From Phallusia mammillata (Eukaryota > Chordata > Ascidiacea > Phlebobranchia > Ascidiidae): 64,000 nucleotides of DNA. A model generated the notes under the pieces. That model saw nothing but the letters and a program-made list of their open reading frames with translations. It ran no database searches and was not told the origin of the DNA. The position numbers and the translations under genes were made by a program. Shown here in pieces: positions 47,784 through 60,627 of this stretch. How positions within the stretch are numbered: position 1 is the stretch's first letter; every line of letters starts with the position of its first letter. The stretch spans positions 17,692-81,691 of the forward strand of contig QLIY01000514.1 of the NCBI GenBank assembly GCA_003260075.1. The letters run 5' to 3'.

Positions 47784-50506
47784 CTAGTTTTTGTTTTTGT
47801 GCACTTTACGTCCCTTACCTTTTGTTGTTTGAGTTTGTGACTTTGCGTTTGTGGCTTGGTTAGTGACTTTTTCACGTAGGCCTAATAGCAAAATCACCAA
47901 CACAACAATCACAACCACCAAAAACACCACTCCACCAGCCAAAATCCCAATGATTGCCAGATAAATACCATCATTGTCCACTGGTTGATTTGTTTGTGAG
48001 GATGTGGTTAATGCTAAAAAATAAAATACCTAACGTTTGTCCTTGGTCTTATGTGAGGCATTCCTGAGCATCAATTACAAACTACTCATCGCATTTTGTA
48101 GTTTACTGACTAGAACTGGCAATGTATATGTTTAATATTCAACTGCTGCAAAAAAAACTTCCTGGATTAAATGAAAATTGTTAATATGTTTACTTTAGTT
48201 TTATAGGAAATGGTGAAAAATATCATGCTCTTCTCACCTGGAGAAAAGCAACTCACTGGGGGATTTCCGAAAGTGGTTACCGATAGATTGGAAGTGACGT
48301 TGGCCCTCAGCACACCATCACCAATCATCACAGTTACCTAAAACATCGCGAGATATATAAAACCGGACAGATCAGTAAACATCTTTAAGTTGGTTGTGCA
48401 CTATTAGTGAGAATTCACTCATGTGGTTAACAAACATCGTGATTTGAAAGTTTTTAATATCATGACATTGGAATGCATATTGTACCTTGATGTTGTATTG
48501 AGTTGAGTAGTTAAGATTACTGATAGTTTTTGATAAATCGCTGTACATAGAATAAATTCTCCAGTTTCTTTTCAAAATATTTATTTCAACCTGAATCAAA
48601 GGACAAACATAATTGTTAAGTAAAGAGCTACAAATGCATTAAATATTTATTTAAACAGACAATATTACGTCAGCAAGTTGTCCATTATTGTTGATTAATT
48701 GTTTAAGTCCAGTCCAACTGACCACCACAGTTGAAGCGTTGCACGGAAATGTTGCTGCGGTTGTGAAAACTGCATATGAGAATGTAGTTAAGATGTTTTT
48801 CAAGGTACATGCATACAATAATACTCACGTTTCACTTGACAAACGTAGTGAGCCGGTTCGTCGCTGCATTTCAGGCTTGCCTGTCCCCCCCCCCCCCATC
48901 CGATCCCATAATGCAACGCTCCCTGTTGACAAGTTGTAACGTCGGAAACAGGAAAGTTTGCAGGAGATCCGTCGCTCCAATACCAACCATTCAACGACGT
49001 GTTGTAACGAGCTCCAACAAACACATTGACTTCTAGAAATACAGTAAGTGCTTTTTATATGGGGGTAGATGTTTTACTTTTTAAGATCAAACGCTCACTT
49101 GGTGCCACGAACGATCCATCATATGTGGTAAAGCTTTTAAAAGATTCATTGACACTTCGCAATTTGCTTCCACGCATATTACCGCTGCTTTGATAACTAA
49201 ATATTTCCTTTTGGCGTTTCCTTGTTTTGGTGTCGGAAAATAAGAAATATCGTAGTGTCCATCCTGCACATGTTGGTAAATCAGATTAGAGCAGTGGTTC
49301 TTAACCTTTTTTCCTTGCTGCACCCCTTTCAAATCACCAACCAATTTTCGCACCCCCTTACAAATCACCAACCAATTTTCGCTCCCCCTTCTGTAATTGC
49401 TTAAATAGAATAGACCTAACCAACCTTAATGATTCAGCATCCCCGCACCCCCTAGGAACAGTTTTGCACCCCTTGGGGGTGCGTGCACCCCAGGTTAAGA
49501 ACCCCTGGATTAGAGACTTTAAATAAACAAGTTTCTGTTGTCATCGTTTAGAAGCGAAAAACCTGAAAAACCTAAACCATAAAACGCAGAAAAAAGCTTT
49601 TGGCTCCAATACATTATTGTGATCCAACAAACGTGAGGTAAGTAGAACACCAACCGTTCCAATTTCCATAACGGTCTAGGCCTTCACAATTTCTTCCAAT
49701 TGTCACATTCCACTTTTCCCTATTTTTGTCTTTCCAAGCCTCGCATAAATAAATAGATTCCAACGTGTTTTCAGGATTCCTGTTAGATATAATCCGACCT
49801 AATTAATAGTGATAACTTTGCAATTATCTGATTTTCACCTTTTGTACAAGTCGAAATACCACAGATGTCCCAGAGATTTTGTACTTTTCCAGAAATCCAC
49901 TTCAGCCGAATTCTTTGAGTATTTGCAACGTTCATATGTGACGGGGTCGTAAAAAATATAAACCCGCTGCAAATCTAAAACAAAGTTTTGTTCCATCCCG
50001 TTGATTTAAACTAGTGTTTTTTTTCTATCATGATTTTATTATTGTTTAGGGGTTATTTTAAAAATATCACTGCTTGTACCAACCTTTTGTATATTTGTCT
50101 GTCATGAGTTGAGTGAGAGTTGTGTTGATCAGCGGGTTATTAGTCATTGCAAGATTTCCACCCAGCAAAGAACACTTCTCTTGTGCAGTGTTTGCATTTA
50201 CAAGATCGTCAGATAACATCAATACACTGTCCTTCACTCCTTGAAAAGTTTTGTTGAAACCTGGAAAACAACTCGTTATAAAATTGTTTATATCTAAAAA
50301 GTTGTTCAACGCGTTACTACGCTTAAGTTCGGGCAATTGCAATGCATTTGGCCGAAAAAAATTGCAAAATTGGCAAAGTTAAATAGCCCAACGACCGGAT
50401 ATCAACAGTTTTATTTGCAAACGTGACACTTACGTTTAGTTTGTGCAGTTATAATATGAACCATCATGGAAATAACCACAACTCTTCTGATGACAAGCCC
50501 AGTCAT
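47784..50506 (-). CDS. Type I membrane protein with C-type lectin-like domains, FN3 and TM, 10 exons
   Basis: The exons are 50434-50506, 50084-50260, 49839-49974, 49655-49779, 49099-49263, 48829-49032, 48669-48754, 48486-48590, 48238-48337 and 47784-48013, all phase-consistent (466 residues, TAG at 47784). The start is a signal peptide (RRVVVISMMVHIITAQT). A first, degenerate lectin-like region has AQEKCSLLGGNLAMTNN. A clearer C-type lectin half follows with VNVFVGARYNTSLNGWYWSD and CSDEPAHYVC. A fibronectin III-like segment begins FPCNASTVVVSWTG. The last exon has a long membrane helix (IYLAIIGILAGGVVFLVVVI onward) and a short Lys-rich tail (KGKGRKVHKNKN). The domain makeup suggests a cell-surface recognition receptor, and no ligand can be inferred. 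A possible donor (GTAAGG) in the tail could add further exons. The middle exons 3-5 are supported by phase more than by homology. Confidence 0.75.
48885..48897. repeat. Run of 13 C inside a lectin exon
   Basis: On the coding strand this is 13 G, giving Gly-Gly-Gly-Gly between GIGW and QASLKC. Frame is kept only for lengths of 1 modulo 3, and four G would give the natural-looking GWGQASLKC. Unlike the C10 junctions, the flanks are not duplicated, so the tract may be a slippage expansion or a miscounted homopolymer. Confidence 0.7.
49292..49507. mobile_element. Non-autonomous hAT element (216 bp) with perfect TSD
   Basis: It begins CAGTGGTTCTTAACC and ends GGTTAAGAACCCCTG, flanked by GATTAGAG at 49284-49291 and 49508-49515. 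An internal short tandem repeat (CAAATCACCAACCAATTTTC) is present. It sits in an intron of the lectin-like gene. Confidence 0.92.
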
Positions 50507-50955
50507 CACGTCCGGTTAGTCACAGTGAACAAATATACCGTCACTTTGTATTTGTCATTACTATTTGCTGAAAATGTAGAAGACAAGCTGTGTTTTGTGT
50601 AAGACAAGCTGTGTTTCGAATGCTACAACTATAACAAAAACATCGCGCGAACATTTAGGATGTGAGCTTTTCAGCCTGTTACTCCTGCCGAGTTGGAGTG
50701 CTGTAATCTGGCTATGGTCAATACGGTCACTATTGTCACTAGCCGAACCGATGAAACCTTATTGATCTGCAGCTATTTTGCAAACGTTACGTATAATTTC
50801 TAGTTCTCGCGATACTGCTTTGCTTCTGAACCAAGTGAACATAAAAATGTAAGTTTGTTTAATTATCACAAGTGAAGGAGACGTCATTTGTGCTTAAACT
50901 TTGTAACTAATGTAAGTTTGTTAAATTTTTAGCTGAAATGTACAACATCCTAATG

Positions 50956-51441
50956 CAGGGGTCCGCAAATACTTTTTTGAGCGACCCTAAAAAAATTGCT
51001 CTTTATTATCGCGACCCAAGCATTTTGCCCCCCCCCCATTATCGCGACCCAAGCATTTTGTTAGCATGTAAGTTTGTGGAAAATATTAATCAACTAGATA
51101 TCAACACTAAGACTGCTATTATGCTGTTGTCAGTTGCTATTTTCTTGCACAAAATAAAGCGCAAGTCAGCTCATAAAACAGTATGTAAACGAACGTATTT
51201 ATTCAGCAAAATGGTAACAGAAAAGGATGACTGCTTGCGCAGGTACGTTTAACTTATTGCATTGTTACATAGACTGTATGTAACAGTTACGTAGTCATAT
51301 GTAACAATGCAATAATAATTAGGTTGAAAAAGCTGAAAGTTCATTAATACTATAGATGCGATGCTTATATATTCATGGAAAATTTGAAATATTTTGCGAC
51401 CCAGACTGGAAGGTCTCGCGACCCACTATTTGCGGACCCTG
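50956..51441. mobile_element. Non-autonomous hAT element (486 bp) containing C10 junction 12
   Basis: The ends CAGGGGTCCGCAAATA and TATTTGCGGACCCTG are inverted. The flanking 8-mers TCCTAATG (50948-50955) and CCCTAATG (51442-51449) match at seven of eight. The plus-strand open frame across its 5' part shows no transposase motif. It lies about 450 bp upstream of the lectin-like gene. Confidence 0.88.
51005..51060. repeat. C10-junction duplication 12 (23-bp copies)
   Basis: The 23-bp block at 51005-51027, starting ATTATCGCGACCCAAG, recurs at 51038-51060 after ten C (51028-51037). It is the shortest example and lies inside a hAT-like element. Confidence 0.85.
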
Positions 51442-52372
51442 CCCTAATGTACCAGACAATGTGTTGTGCTAAGCAATATACAACACACCGTCTTTACGCG
51501 ACATTACTTCGCACCTATTTTACGTGACTCAAGTTGATATAAACGCGTGTAACTGATGTGGCCCTTCATATCACTGATGATTACATGAGTATTTTCCGAA
51601 GCATTTTAACTATAAAGCATGCCGCTTTTGCGTTTATTCGGTCCGTTACTTTCCTTCATTTAATATAAAACACATTTACACAAATCTACTTCTGTTTCCC
51701 ATGCTTCAAGATGTATAACTTACATCAAGAATGAATACTCAATGTACATCGGTAAGGTACTGACTCATAACACACAGTCGATTTGCTTCAATATACTTCT
51801 GTATGCTGTACAAATGAACAACTTTGTCTGAAAGAAAGAGCGCTGCGTGGGAAAGCATGACACAACGCTGCCTGTATATCTTAACGTTTATTTGTTTTTG
51901 TATTGATTCCTATAACCTGCCGAAGCCAACGTTAAAAACACACCGAGCATGCAAGAGGCGGTTAAGGTAACAATAGGAGGTTAACATAATTAATGTGATT
52001 TATCTTGGAGTGTCGTTATTGTGAGTTCACGTAAACGCTATGCGGAAATTTGTAGTCCGAAAGCATGTAATACTCGATGATTGAAGTCAACCTGACGAAA
52101 TCCAATTGCACCTAACTTTTTTTCAACACTAAATTAGTAAGCTTTGCTTTGACCATGTTCGTTAAAAGAAAATGTAACTGTACTTTTTCTTCTGTCTTTC
52201 CTAGTGGTGTATGTTGTACGATTATCCTGCTTGTGTTTTTTTATTGTGCTTGTGTGAGACGATAGCCTGAAGACTATTTTCGATTTTGCATTTAAAATCA
52301 GTCCAATATTTTCACACTTTACTGCAGGAAGAGGTTTCCCATTAACAACTGTAATATCGGTATGTAACACAA

Positions 52373-52534
52373 TTAAAACAACACCGTCACACCATCAAGG
52401 CTATATAACCATGCTTTCCCATTCTGATCGAGTGGCAAGACTTTGGACAAAAGGTGAAGCTTGGGCATATACTCTGTTACTCCCACAAGTGTCGCTGGAT
52501 ACACTAGCCCAAAGGGCCTAAATCTTGTCAGCAG
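52373..52534 (-). CDS. Possible terminal exon of an unrecognised gene
   Basis: After an acceptor (GTTTGTGCAG) a 53-codon frame runs LLTRFRPFGLVYPATLVGVT ... LPLDQNGKAWLYSL to a TAA at 52373. Other coding-like stretches on the same strand lie at 52630-52800 (SIHQVAMLTAQISTDAWLKG) and 53000-53272 (GMYLVDVILKAHCKSVHQ). Together they could be a small multi-exon gene. No domain is recognised. Confidence 0.25.
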   Translation of the reverse strand: MLTRFRPFGLVYPATLVGVTEYMPKLHLLSKVLPLDQNGKAWLYSLDGVTVLF

Positions 52535-53844
52535 CTGCACAAACAAAACTTATTGGTCAAAAAATTGTGCACTGTCTGCAGCTTAAAGCAACTTCTTTTT
52601 GCTAAATGAAGTAAATGTTAATTTATTCATTAAATGTTAAATGTTGATTTATTCAATGTTGAAGTAAATGCCTTTTTTAAAAGAATTTTGCTTCCTTTCA
52701 ACCAAGCGTCGGTTGATATTTGCGCAGTGAGCATTGCTACTTGGTGAATTGAACTTTTAGACAACTTTGTGTCAGCTTTGGTTGTAAGCAAAAGCGCGTA
52801 CTGTGGACAAGGTCGTAGCATAACAAGAAAGAAAAACACAAACATCGAAGTTCTTGTTTCAAAAATACCATTTCCGACTTTAGCTTGTGACCAAATCTTT
52901 GATCCAAATATTTCAAGCTACGTTTACGAAGATTTAACCTCCGTTTAAACTTTACGTTTCCATACTTACAAGAGAAAATATTCTTGTATCGGTTTCTCAC
53001 AGCATTTTAATGCAACTGTGACACGTCCTTTGTTCTGGTTGTGTTTGGTTAAACAAAATATGGTCACTATTTAGTTCACTTGTCTTTACCATTTGCAGCA
53101 GGATACGCTTTGTTTTAAATTGCAACTTTGTTTGCCAACGTATTGTCACCTGGTGTACCGACTTGCAATGGGCCTTTAAAATCACGTCTACTAAATACAT
53201 CCCTGAATTAAGCGCAGGTAGTGAATCTGACGCACAATGACTCTGGATTAGCTGTTTGATAACTAAAGTCAATCTGCCATCTTACAATGCACAAAACTTT
53301 TCTGACACGAAATTTGCAAGCTTTAATCATATTTATTAAAGGTGACAAAAACTGTGCTGCGTGCTTCTTGTCATTTGTCACTTATGCTTGTGTTTTTACC
53401 TGCTTGGAATATTTATTTGTCTGATGTTATAAGCGAGATCGAAATTGAAAATAAGATTTTATAGAATTGACATTTTATTTTATTTGAGAGATTTAGAACA
53501 TTGTTTGTAGAACAACCTGCGAACATTTTGATATATAATAAAAGCATGTGCCGCCTCTTGCCCCCATACGTTTCTGTAAAGTGGCGCAGAGTTGTGTTGT
53601 GTAGAGTTGCTTGCAATTTTTAGTTTCCCAATGGAAATAATTTCCGCGTATTTTTGTGGAATTTTGTTTCTCAGTTGTAAAAACGTATAATAAATTTTGC
53701 AAAAAATGATGACTATCGTAAACACTAACGAGAAACTAAATACACAAAATCATATTTGTAAGGTGGTTATTTCGCAACAGTACTTTGAACTGATAGTTTA
53801 AAAACAAAGAGCGCAGGTCTATAAGCTTTACTCCAAGTTATTTA

Positions 53845-54235
53845 CAGAAGACGGATATTACATTAAGCCGGCGTAACTGCAAATACTGTGGGTATGAAGA
53901 AAAATACTTATTGGAGATGCTTATAGATTTGTTTCCGCAACGCAATAAGGATTGATTGCTATGTTGTTGTTTTACATTATTTAACATTTAACAACCACTT
54001 ACAGAACATCGCGTCGAAGATTCGTGATAATTCTCATGGTTTTCGTCTGTTAGTGACTGTAATCTTATACGAGAGCAATTATTAGAATCCTCTTGGATCT
54101 TCTAAAAATGAGACGCAGTCAAAATATAAATAACAAAATTTATTCGGCCATTATCTAAATTCATGAAATGGTAATAAAGTACAAGTAAATATATAACATT
54201 CTACAACCAACATCACTCCAATTGAAACCCCCTGG
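53845..54235 (+). repeat. Diverged direct repeat, copy 1
   Basis: This segment, beginning AGAAGACGGATATTACATT, aligns by eye along most of its length with 61601-62035 (AGAAGATGACGGATATTGC). Shared islands include GGCGTAAC, TTTGTTTCC, TATGTTGTTGTT, AATATCGCG-like, ACAATTATTA-like and AAGTACAAG. The two copies flank the NTase-TPR gene. They may be an interspersed repeat or the footprint of a tandem gene duplication. Confidence 0.5.
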
Positions 54236-55746
54236 GTATAGATTGCACCATGTAATGTCCCTTTTCTAAACTGACACGTGTGATGTGAATGATAGGTTGT
54301 CAGCAGTCATCGTTCTAAGGAAAGGCGACCGGATGTTTGAATATGACTTGACGTTAAATATATTGCGATACTTGACCAAATCGTTACGAATGTTTTGTAA
54401 CAAATTTGTAATAAAAATTCTCAAAATGTAACAAATTTTTAATAAAAATTGTTAAGAGAAAAAATTCAACATTTAATTGGAAACGATTTTGTTCGTTCGA
54501 AACAAAATTTGTTTCGGCGAAACGGTTTACNACTAAACCATTGGCACTTGAACATTTTTTTGTTCTGAATAAGCGTTTTAAAAATGACAAACACGATACC
54601 GTGTTTATTTGATTGTGCGCATCAAGTGTTTTACCCATGTATAAAGTCTACTATATAACACGAGAGGTGTGCAAGGGCCGGATGAGCTTGGTTTGGAATA
54701 ATTGGTATTTTACCCATTCAGCTAAATAGATCCGAAACATATGTTTTACAAACGTAATCTAACACTACTCGAAGCAACATTGAGGGAGATATGACAGATT
54801 TTACAGCGACTAGTATGTAAAGTTATTTTAGTAATACGAAATTTTGTCTAGTATTTTGCAAAATCGACATCGACACAACAATCTCAATAATTGTAAAAAG
54901 TTTGTACTTTTCTATTTACAGCGACAGAGAGTGCGAAACCAGCAATTGAACAAATACCAGGTTGCCCTGCACTGACGTCAAAATGACATTGTCACAGAGA
55001 ACAGATAAAAGAAGTCATACAATTACAGGATGTGTAAAACGATAATGCGACTTTGCAACTCCGGTATACACACAACAACAAATCATTACGTACATTACGA
55101 GACTTACATGCGCCTCATCAACATCTTGGTTAGAAGTGTGTTATTGGAGGAAGAAGAAGGTTGAATTTAACGATACACAAATGTTTTGTGACAAACATTG
55201 TTGGAGACCAATGACAAACATGTAAATACGGAGTAAATTACAAAGCAAAAAAACAAACAAACTGATGGAATAGTATGTAAACGAACAGTGGCAAGGCTGT
55301 CGAGCACTATATACCATCATTCATGGAAAAACACTAGAACTTGTCAATTTGAACCACGAACTAAGTATAAAGTGTGACACGAAACCGGATTGTATGCAAG
55401 ATGTATGCCCGCGTTCTTAATTCGGTTAAGCACTCATGGCGTATAAAGAGATGTGATCCACAGAGGCATTATAACAATTAATGCGTGTGCACCTCTAATG
55501 TTGCTGTGTAGGCAAGTCATTTTGTAGACAACAATGGAATTCGGTTATCATGTGGTTACACTATTTTATTTTCCACAATAATTTTGTAAGTTACCATATT
55601 AAGTTTTACAGGTTAAAAAACCAAATAAAAAACGTAGAAATAAGACTGCATTGAACATATTGTGGTGGTTTCAAATCATATCTTAGAAACGATTTTACTC
55701 GACAAAAAATTGGCTTCCAATGACTCTATTTTGAGATTGTGAATGC

Positions 55747-56290
55747 CTAAATCACTTTCGCATTGTGAATGCCTAAATCACTTTTTGCAATTGGGTTGAA
55801 AAAATCGCGTTCAAAATAAATCAACAAATATTTCATAGCTTTTGTCCATGTTGCCATGTTGCGTGAAATCGACTCGCAAGCCATCAACAGTTTTTGACAA
55901 GTTTCTGGGCGATTGGCAAATGACGCAGAAAGTCGTAACTCCGAAGTAAGGTGTTTCCAAGCCTGTACCGGTGCGTTTCGTTCCATGCAGCACCAACTGA
56001 GTTCAGTAAGAAAAGCCACACGGAACCTACCAAAAAGCATGATAATGTTAGCATGATAATTTGCTCAAATGTGATCCTGCAAAATTAGTTGGTACAAAAG
56101 ATAGGCATAGTTGTGTGGATACACTGCAGACAGTGCACAGTGTTTCGACCGATATAGCCAAAGTGGTTCTAAGCAGTTGCTCAGCCATTGTGAACCAGTT
56201 TCCCCAGTGTTGTGATCTACGATCATTTAATTGAGGCATCGCACAGAATATTTGTGGCTTGGCTTCCAAGCATGTTGGAGTGCCGTTCGA
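55747..56290 (-). CDS. Possible exons of an unrecognised gene
   Basis: Two open stretches, 55747-56028 (FRVAFLTELSWCCMERNAPV onward, with helical LSASFANRPETCQKLLMACE) and about 56080-56290 (RRSQHWGNWFTMAEQLLRTT), look coding by composition and lie just downstream of the TPR gene stop. They may be a 3' remnant of a related tandem copy or a separate small gene. I do not recognise a domain. Splice sites are only guessed (AG near 56029). Confidence 0.25.
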
Positions 56291-56476
56291 TGGTTGCACT
56301 GATACGATATTATACGTCGAAACAGTATAAACTGTCCGCCGATAATCATTTATTGGCTTGGTGCTTTTACATTTGTACTATGTGGATAAAATTTAGGATT
56401 TGTTTGTGTTTTTGTGTAAATTTTGCCTGAGTTAATCGCACTTTTTCCGGCTGAGTGACATGTCGTCTTCAGGATT

Positions 56477-59400
56477 TTATTTTCCTCCAAACTTTAGTAA
56501 ACCCTCACAAAGGCATTTCTGGGATTTGGACGGAAGGTGGTGTACCATGTAGATTGTTGAAAGACTCAGGATGGTCACAAGGAAATCGTGAAAAGGAAGA
56601 TCTTCTTTGACGACAGAAACAAATTCCTGAAAAATATACACGGGTTCTGATTTGCACCTAGAACCAACGACTTTTGCCTAATTTTAAATTATCAAAACGC
56701 ACAGTAACCTCTAGAACAAAAAACATGGCAGAAAATCATTGCACAAGGTTTGGTAAGAGATAAATCAATAAAATTTACCGATTTGGAAGTAATTATTAGG
56801 CATACAACGAAAGCGTATGAAAAAGTTGAAAACCTGATCCACTTACCATAAAGTTCACTTCTTGCAGGTGTTCAACGGAACAATCGAGTCGTTGTTTACA
56901 AATTGCACGCAAAGCGTAGGACAGGGGTCGGCGATCAGATTTCACGGGAACTTCGGTTGGTAAGGTAAATATTCTTTCAACCAGTAAATCAACGACTTTT
57001 CTTTTTCGACATTTGTCTTTACAAGAAACTAAGATTGGCGACGAAGCGACTTTGTACAGGATTTTAGGCAATCTGTCAACTTGAGTGATTCCATCATGTG
57101 GCGTGTTTGTATACTGAATAAGCAGACTCAGTTCCTCGATGCTGTTTGGTTCCAAAACCTCACAAACGTGTAACAGCAAGTTTCTGCATCTCAGCAGAAG
57201 ATCGGGAGAACTGCATTTTTCAAATTTTTTAGCTATTTCAAAAAACTTTGTGATAACATCATTTGTTGACAAACTTTTGCCACGAAATTTTATGCACTTA
57301 TCAACATGATGGAGAGCATTCTCTAGCGATATAACGGCAAGTTCCAATTGATTTTGGAGGATCCAAACCCATGCTATTCCGAGCAATACTTGGGCAAGCG
57401 TCAATTGCTTTTCAGTGGTTGACATACTTGATATATCTGCCACCATTGCCAGGGTTAGGTTATATGCCATAATTGCTTCAGAATATTTTCCATTGTCTCT
57501 CAAAAAATCTGCTGCTGACATCTTCATAAATACTGTCGCTGTTGTATTAATGCAAAGCGGTCTCAAAATTTTTAAAGCATCTGTCAAATTTAAATCTTGT
57601 GGAAAACAGTTAAATACAGCAACTTGAAGAAAACTTTTCTGTTTTTCGGTTTTAAATATTTCATTGTCATTTAAAATGTTTCGTATTTCTGCAGACGCTT
57701 CTACATTAGAATGCAAACTTCGGAAATTGTTGTAGTATAGCTTCCACTGAAAGAATAAAAAACCTTGAGAATTTGTGCTTGTCCAAATTTAATTTGCAAT
57801 ATACGGTCATTAATTCTTCAAATAATTTCGCAAAATCCTTAATAGAGTATTTGCAAAAAAGAGAAACTGACTTTTCAAGTATTTCGAGCATTTTTTCACA
57901 AGCAAACGTGAGAGATTTCGGACAGACCATTTGTTTCAGGAAAACAATGAAGGATCTGGACTCGTCCCCAGTTTTGATTGAATCCAAAGCTAAGCCGACA
58001 ACAAAAAGAATCGTTGCAAACAAATCAGCATCTTCAAAAATGTCATTGTTTTTGATGAACCAGTGCAGAACATTTAAGTAAAACTGATATCGGGTTATTT
58101 CAGGATTTAAATGTCGCAGTTCTGTTAATGATCGACGGCAGTTTTCGTTTTCTGCATTTTGCACTAATATCAAGTACGCCAATTCTACGTGCTTGTTATA
58201 ACTTGATTTCGGGTATAAAGTCCTAAAAGCGGATTTTGCAACCTTATAATGTTGGATCGCAACTTTGTACGACTTGTTCAGCACATAAAGTTCACCAAGA
58301 ATGTCGTTCATAATAGCGTAGAAACGAATGAGTTTATTGGAAGAATCGTGTATCAAACAAATGTCGACGTTCTCGACAAGTTTTTTACCGACTGCAATAG
58401 CGTAGGGACGAGGTTCAATGAGAAATGCATGTTTAATGTAGTTTCTTCGTTTCAAAAATGAATCTATTGGGTTGTACCCTGGCTTAACTGAGATTTTAAA
58501 AATATCTTGCTTCGGCATATTTTTTATATCCTCGCTTATCTCCATCCATCCATCAATTGCGGAATCATAACGACCCAAATTTCCTTCACAAACCGCTATC
58601 GCTTCTTTTACATACAGCCTAAGTAATATGTGTCTTTCATCCTTGAAAATTTTCTCCATTTCGTACAAAGCATTCTGATAATGCGAGATTGCCAGAAACG
58701 GTGCGTTGCTTTCATTCAACAAGCGGTCACCTGAAATCACCATGACTTCAATAAGTTCTGGAACTAAATCGGAATTCTCTCTGCACAAATCTTTTAGAAT
58801 GTTGACAAAGGACTCAATGGTATATTCGTCCAAATCTGACGATTGCGACTTGGAAAAGCAATAATGAGCCCTTTTCATCAAGCCTTGAGTTGTGTCTATT
58901 CCTTTCAGGTTTCGTTCGCTAAGCGCCTGGAAAAGCAACACATGACCTCGCGCCAGGTGATTTTCTTCTCCACAATTTTTTTCGGCTTCTACAAAATATC
59001 GCCTGGCAACATCGTGTTGATTCTTGCTGAAGTAACATCTCCCTAACATCAAGTAAATACGAGAAATTTCGTTGGGGGTACTGTCGTGCTCATCGTAAAC
59101 AATGCTTTCCAAGCGTTTCGTGAACCAGTCAATCGCTGCATCATATTGCTCAAAACGAAATAAAACACTGCCATACGAAAAATATCGTTTCTTTGTTTTT
59201 AATTTTGTGACTTCGAAGTTGCTGTCAAAGCATGTTACTAACGATTGTTGAAGCTGAGTTCCGATGCAAATCAAATGGTGCAAGGCTGACATTGAAACGG
59301 TTTCCAGAACGCCCAATTCTTTCTGATCCGGATGTGTTTGTCCAACTGCTAGTGCATCCCATTGAGCCCTTTATCAAAGTAGGTTTTTGCACGAGCATAG

Positions 59401-60627
59401 TTGGCAATGGCAACCGCCAGTTTAAGATCTACACAAAAATCATCGTCGATGATTTGTTTTTCAAATAACCCCTGGATCAGTTCGTATGAAGATTCCCCTC
59501 TGATACCCAGCAACATTGCCAATTGTGGCATTAATATTGTGATTCCTCTGTACAGATCTTTCTTTACGTGAACTGATTGTCCATGTTTCAACTTATGAAA
59601 ACCGTACGTTGAAATGTCTTCCTGAATGGTTGCAACAAGTTTTCTCTTGCTTGCCTGACTTTTCATCTTTTTGTCAATTTTCGATTGTATGCAATTATGG
59701 AAAGTTGCGGCCACTTCTTCACCAGATGGTTGACCTTCTTTGCTGCCTCCAGCAACAAATACTGAATGTGAAATAATATCTGCCAGGTGATAACCTTCCT
59801 TCAGCTCTATTTCCTCATCAACAAACCTCAACATATTATCCACAGTTTGTATCAATTCTGCGTGCCAAGGTTTGTTTTCAGAAGGCAATCTTCGCAATGG
59901 ATTTTTACAAGCATGAGGTAAAAGGCCATCAAAAGAAAGTCCGCGTCTCGTTACAACATCAACAAACCAGTCACCACCCTCCGTCTCAAAATCATTCAGA
60001 GATTTCACACTCATTGCTGGTAGAATCGTTTCACCCAAACCGATGACCACGAGTTGAGTCAGCATTGCGTAATTTCGAAAGTAGTTCATCACAGTATCGT
60101 CAACTTGAACGTTATTTTGCAACACCAGAATACTTTCAAAATCGGAGTATGGAGTTACTTCTCGTTTTGCAAGAGATCCTAATCCGAGCACTGCAAATGA
60201 GCATGGAGGATTGCCAATAATGTTTAAAGAGTCTTTAAAAATCTTTCTCAATATTTGAGTAAAACGGTCAGCTATTATATTTTGATAAGCTTCCATTTTA
60301 GTTTGGAATCCGATTTCATTTTTCGTGTTGATTTCGATTTGGTCTTTGAACGGATATTCAATTTGATAAAATTCTTCAAGCAATTCTTTCCTCATGATTT
60401 GTAAGTTGTTCCGACTTTTTTCTACTATAGATGCTAGCAACTTTGAATTGTCCCGTTTGTCGATTGCACAAAATACTGAATCATACAATGAAATAAGTTT
60501 TTGTTGGATTGCATCATATACATTAGGCCATTCTTTAGACCTTTCCAATGCGGCCTGATACAAAGCAGCACTTCGCAAAGCATCGAATGCCCTGGTTGGG
60601 AACCACTGCCTTAGATTAAGGTCGTTA
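56477..60627 (-). CDS. DUF294-type nucleotidyltransferase fused to TPR repeats, two one-base frameshifts
   Basis: A very long exon (56847-60627) is followed by a terminal exon (56477-56626, TAA at 56477). The acceptor at 60628-60629 (AG) shows that 5' exons exist but I did not find them. The N-terminal third has a nucleotidyltransferase core, LGLGSLAKREVTPYSDFE, with the Gly-Ser and D-x-E metal ligands, then GGDWFVDVVTRRGLSFDG, as in DUF294 / GlnD-type domains. The rest is helical with TPR-like units (YFSYGSVLFRFEQYDAAIDW, IYLMLGRCYFSKNQHDVARR, YLLIYFERD-like helices). The frame shifts at a CCC run (59367-59369, one base short) and shifts back at an A6 run (57757-57762, one base long). The parts on both sides remain open for hundreds of codons, so these look like consensus errors or very recent mutations. 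Such NTase-TPR proteins are not functionally characterised in animals to my knowledge. A signalling or immunity role would be speculation. Confidence 0.75.

Larger units (their letters stand above)
51450..56476. other. Intergenic region between the lectin-like and NTase-TPR genes
   Basis: Mostly AT-rich sequence without a recognised gene. It contains the weak candidate exons at 52.4-53.3 and 55.7-56.3 kb, one diverged direct repeat, one unresolved base (n at 54531) and a short tandem repeat at about 54397-54455 (TGTAACAAATTT..AATAAAAATT twice). Confidence 0.5.

Noticed and set aside
57745..57762. A 17-bp GT...AG stretch that could be a tiny intron at the second frameshift of the NTase-TPR gene
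   Set aside because: Too short to splice, and removing it gives a frame with an early stop. One extra base in the A6 run explains the data better.
60591..60610. CCCTGGTTGGGAACCACTG, which resembles a hAT terminus
   Set aside because: It lies in frame within the NTase-TPR exon (RQWFPTRAF) and no partner end or target duplication is seen. Taken as coincidence.
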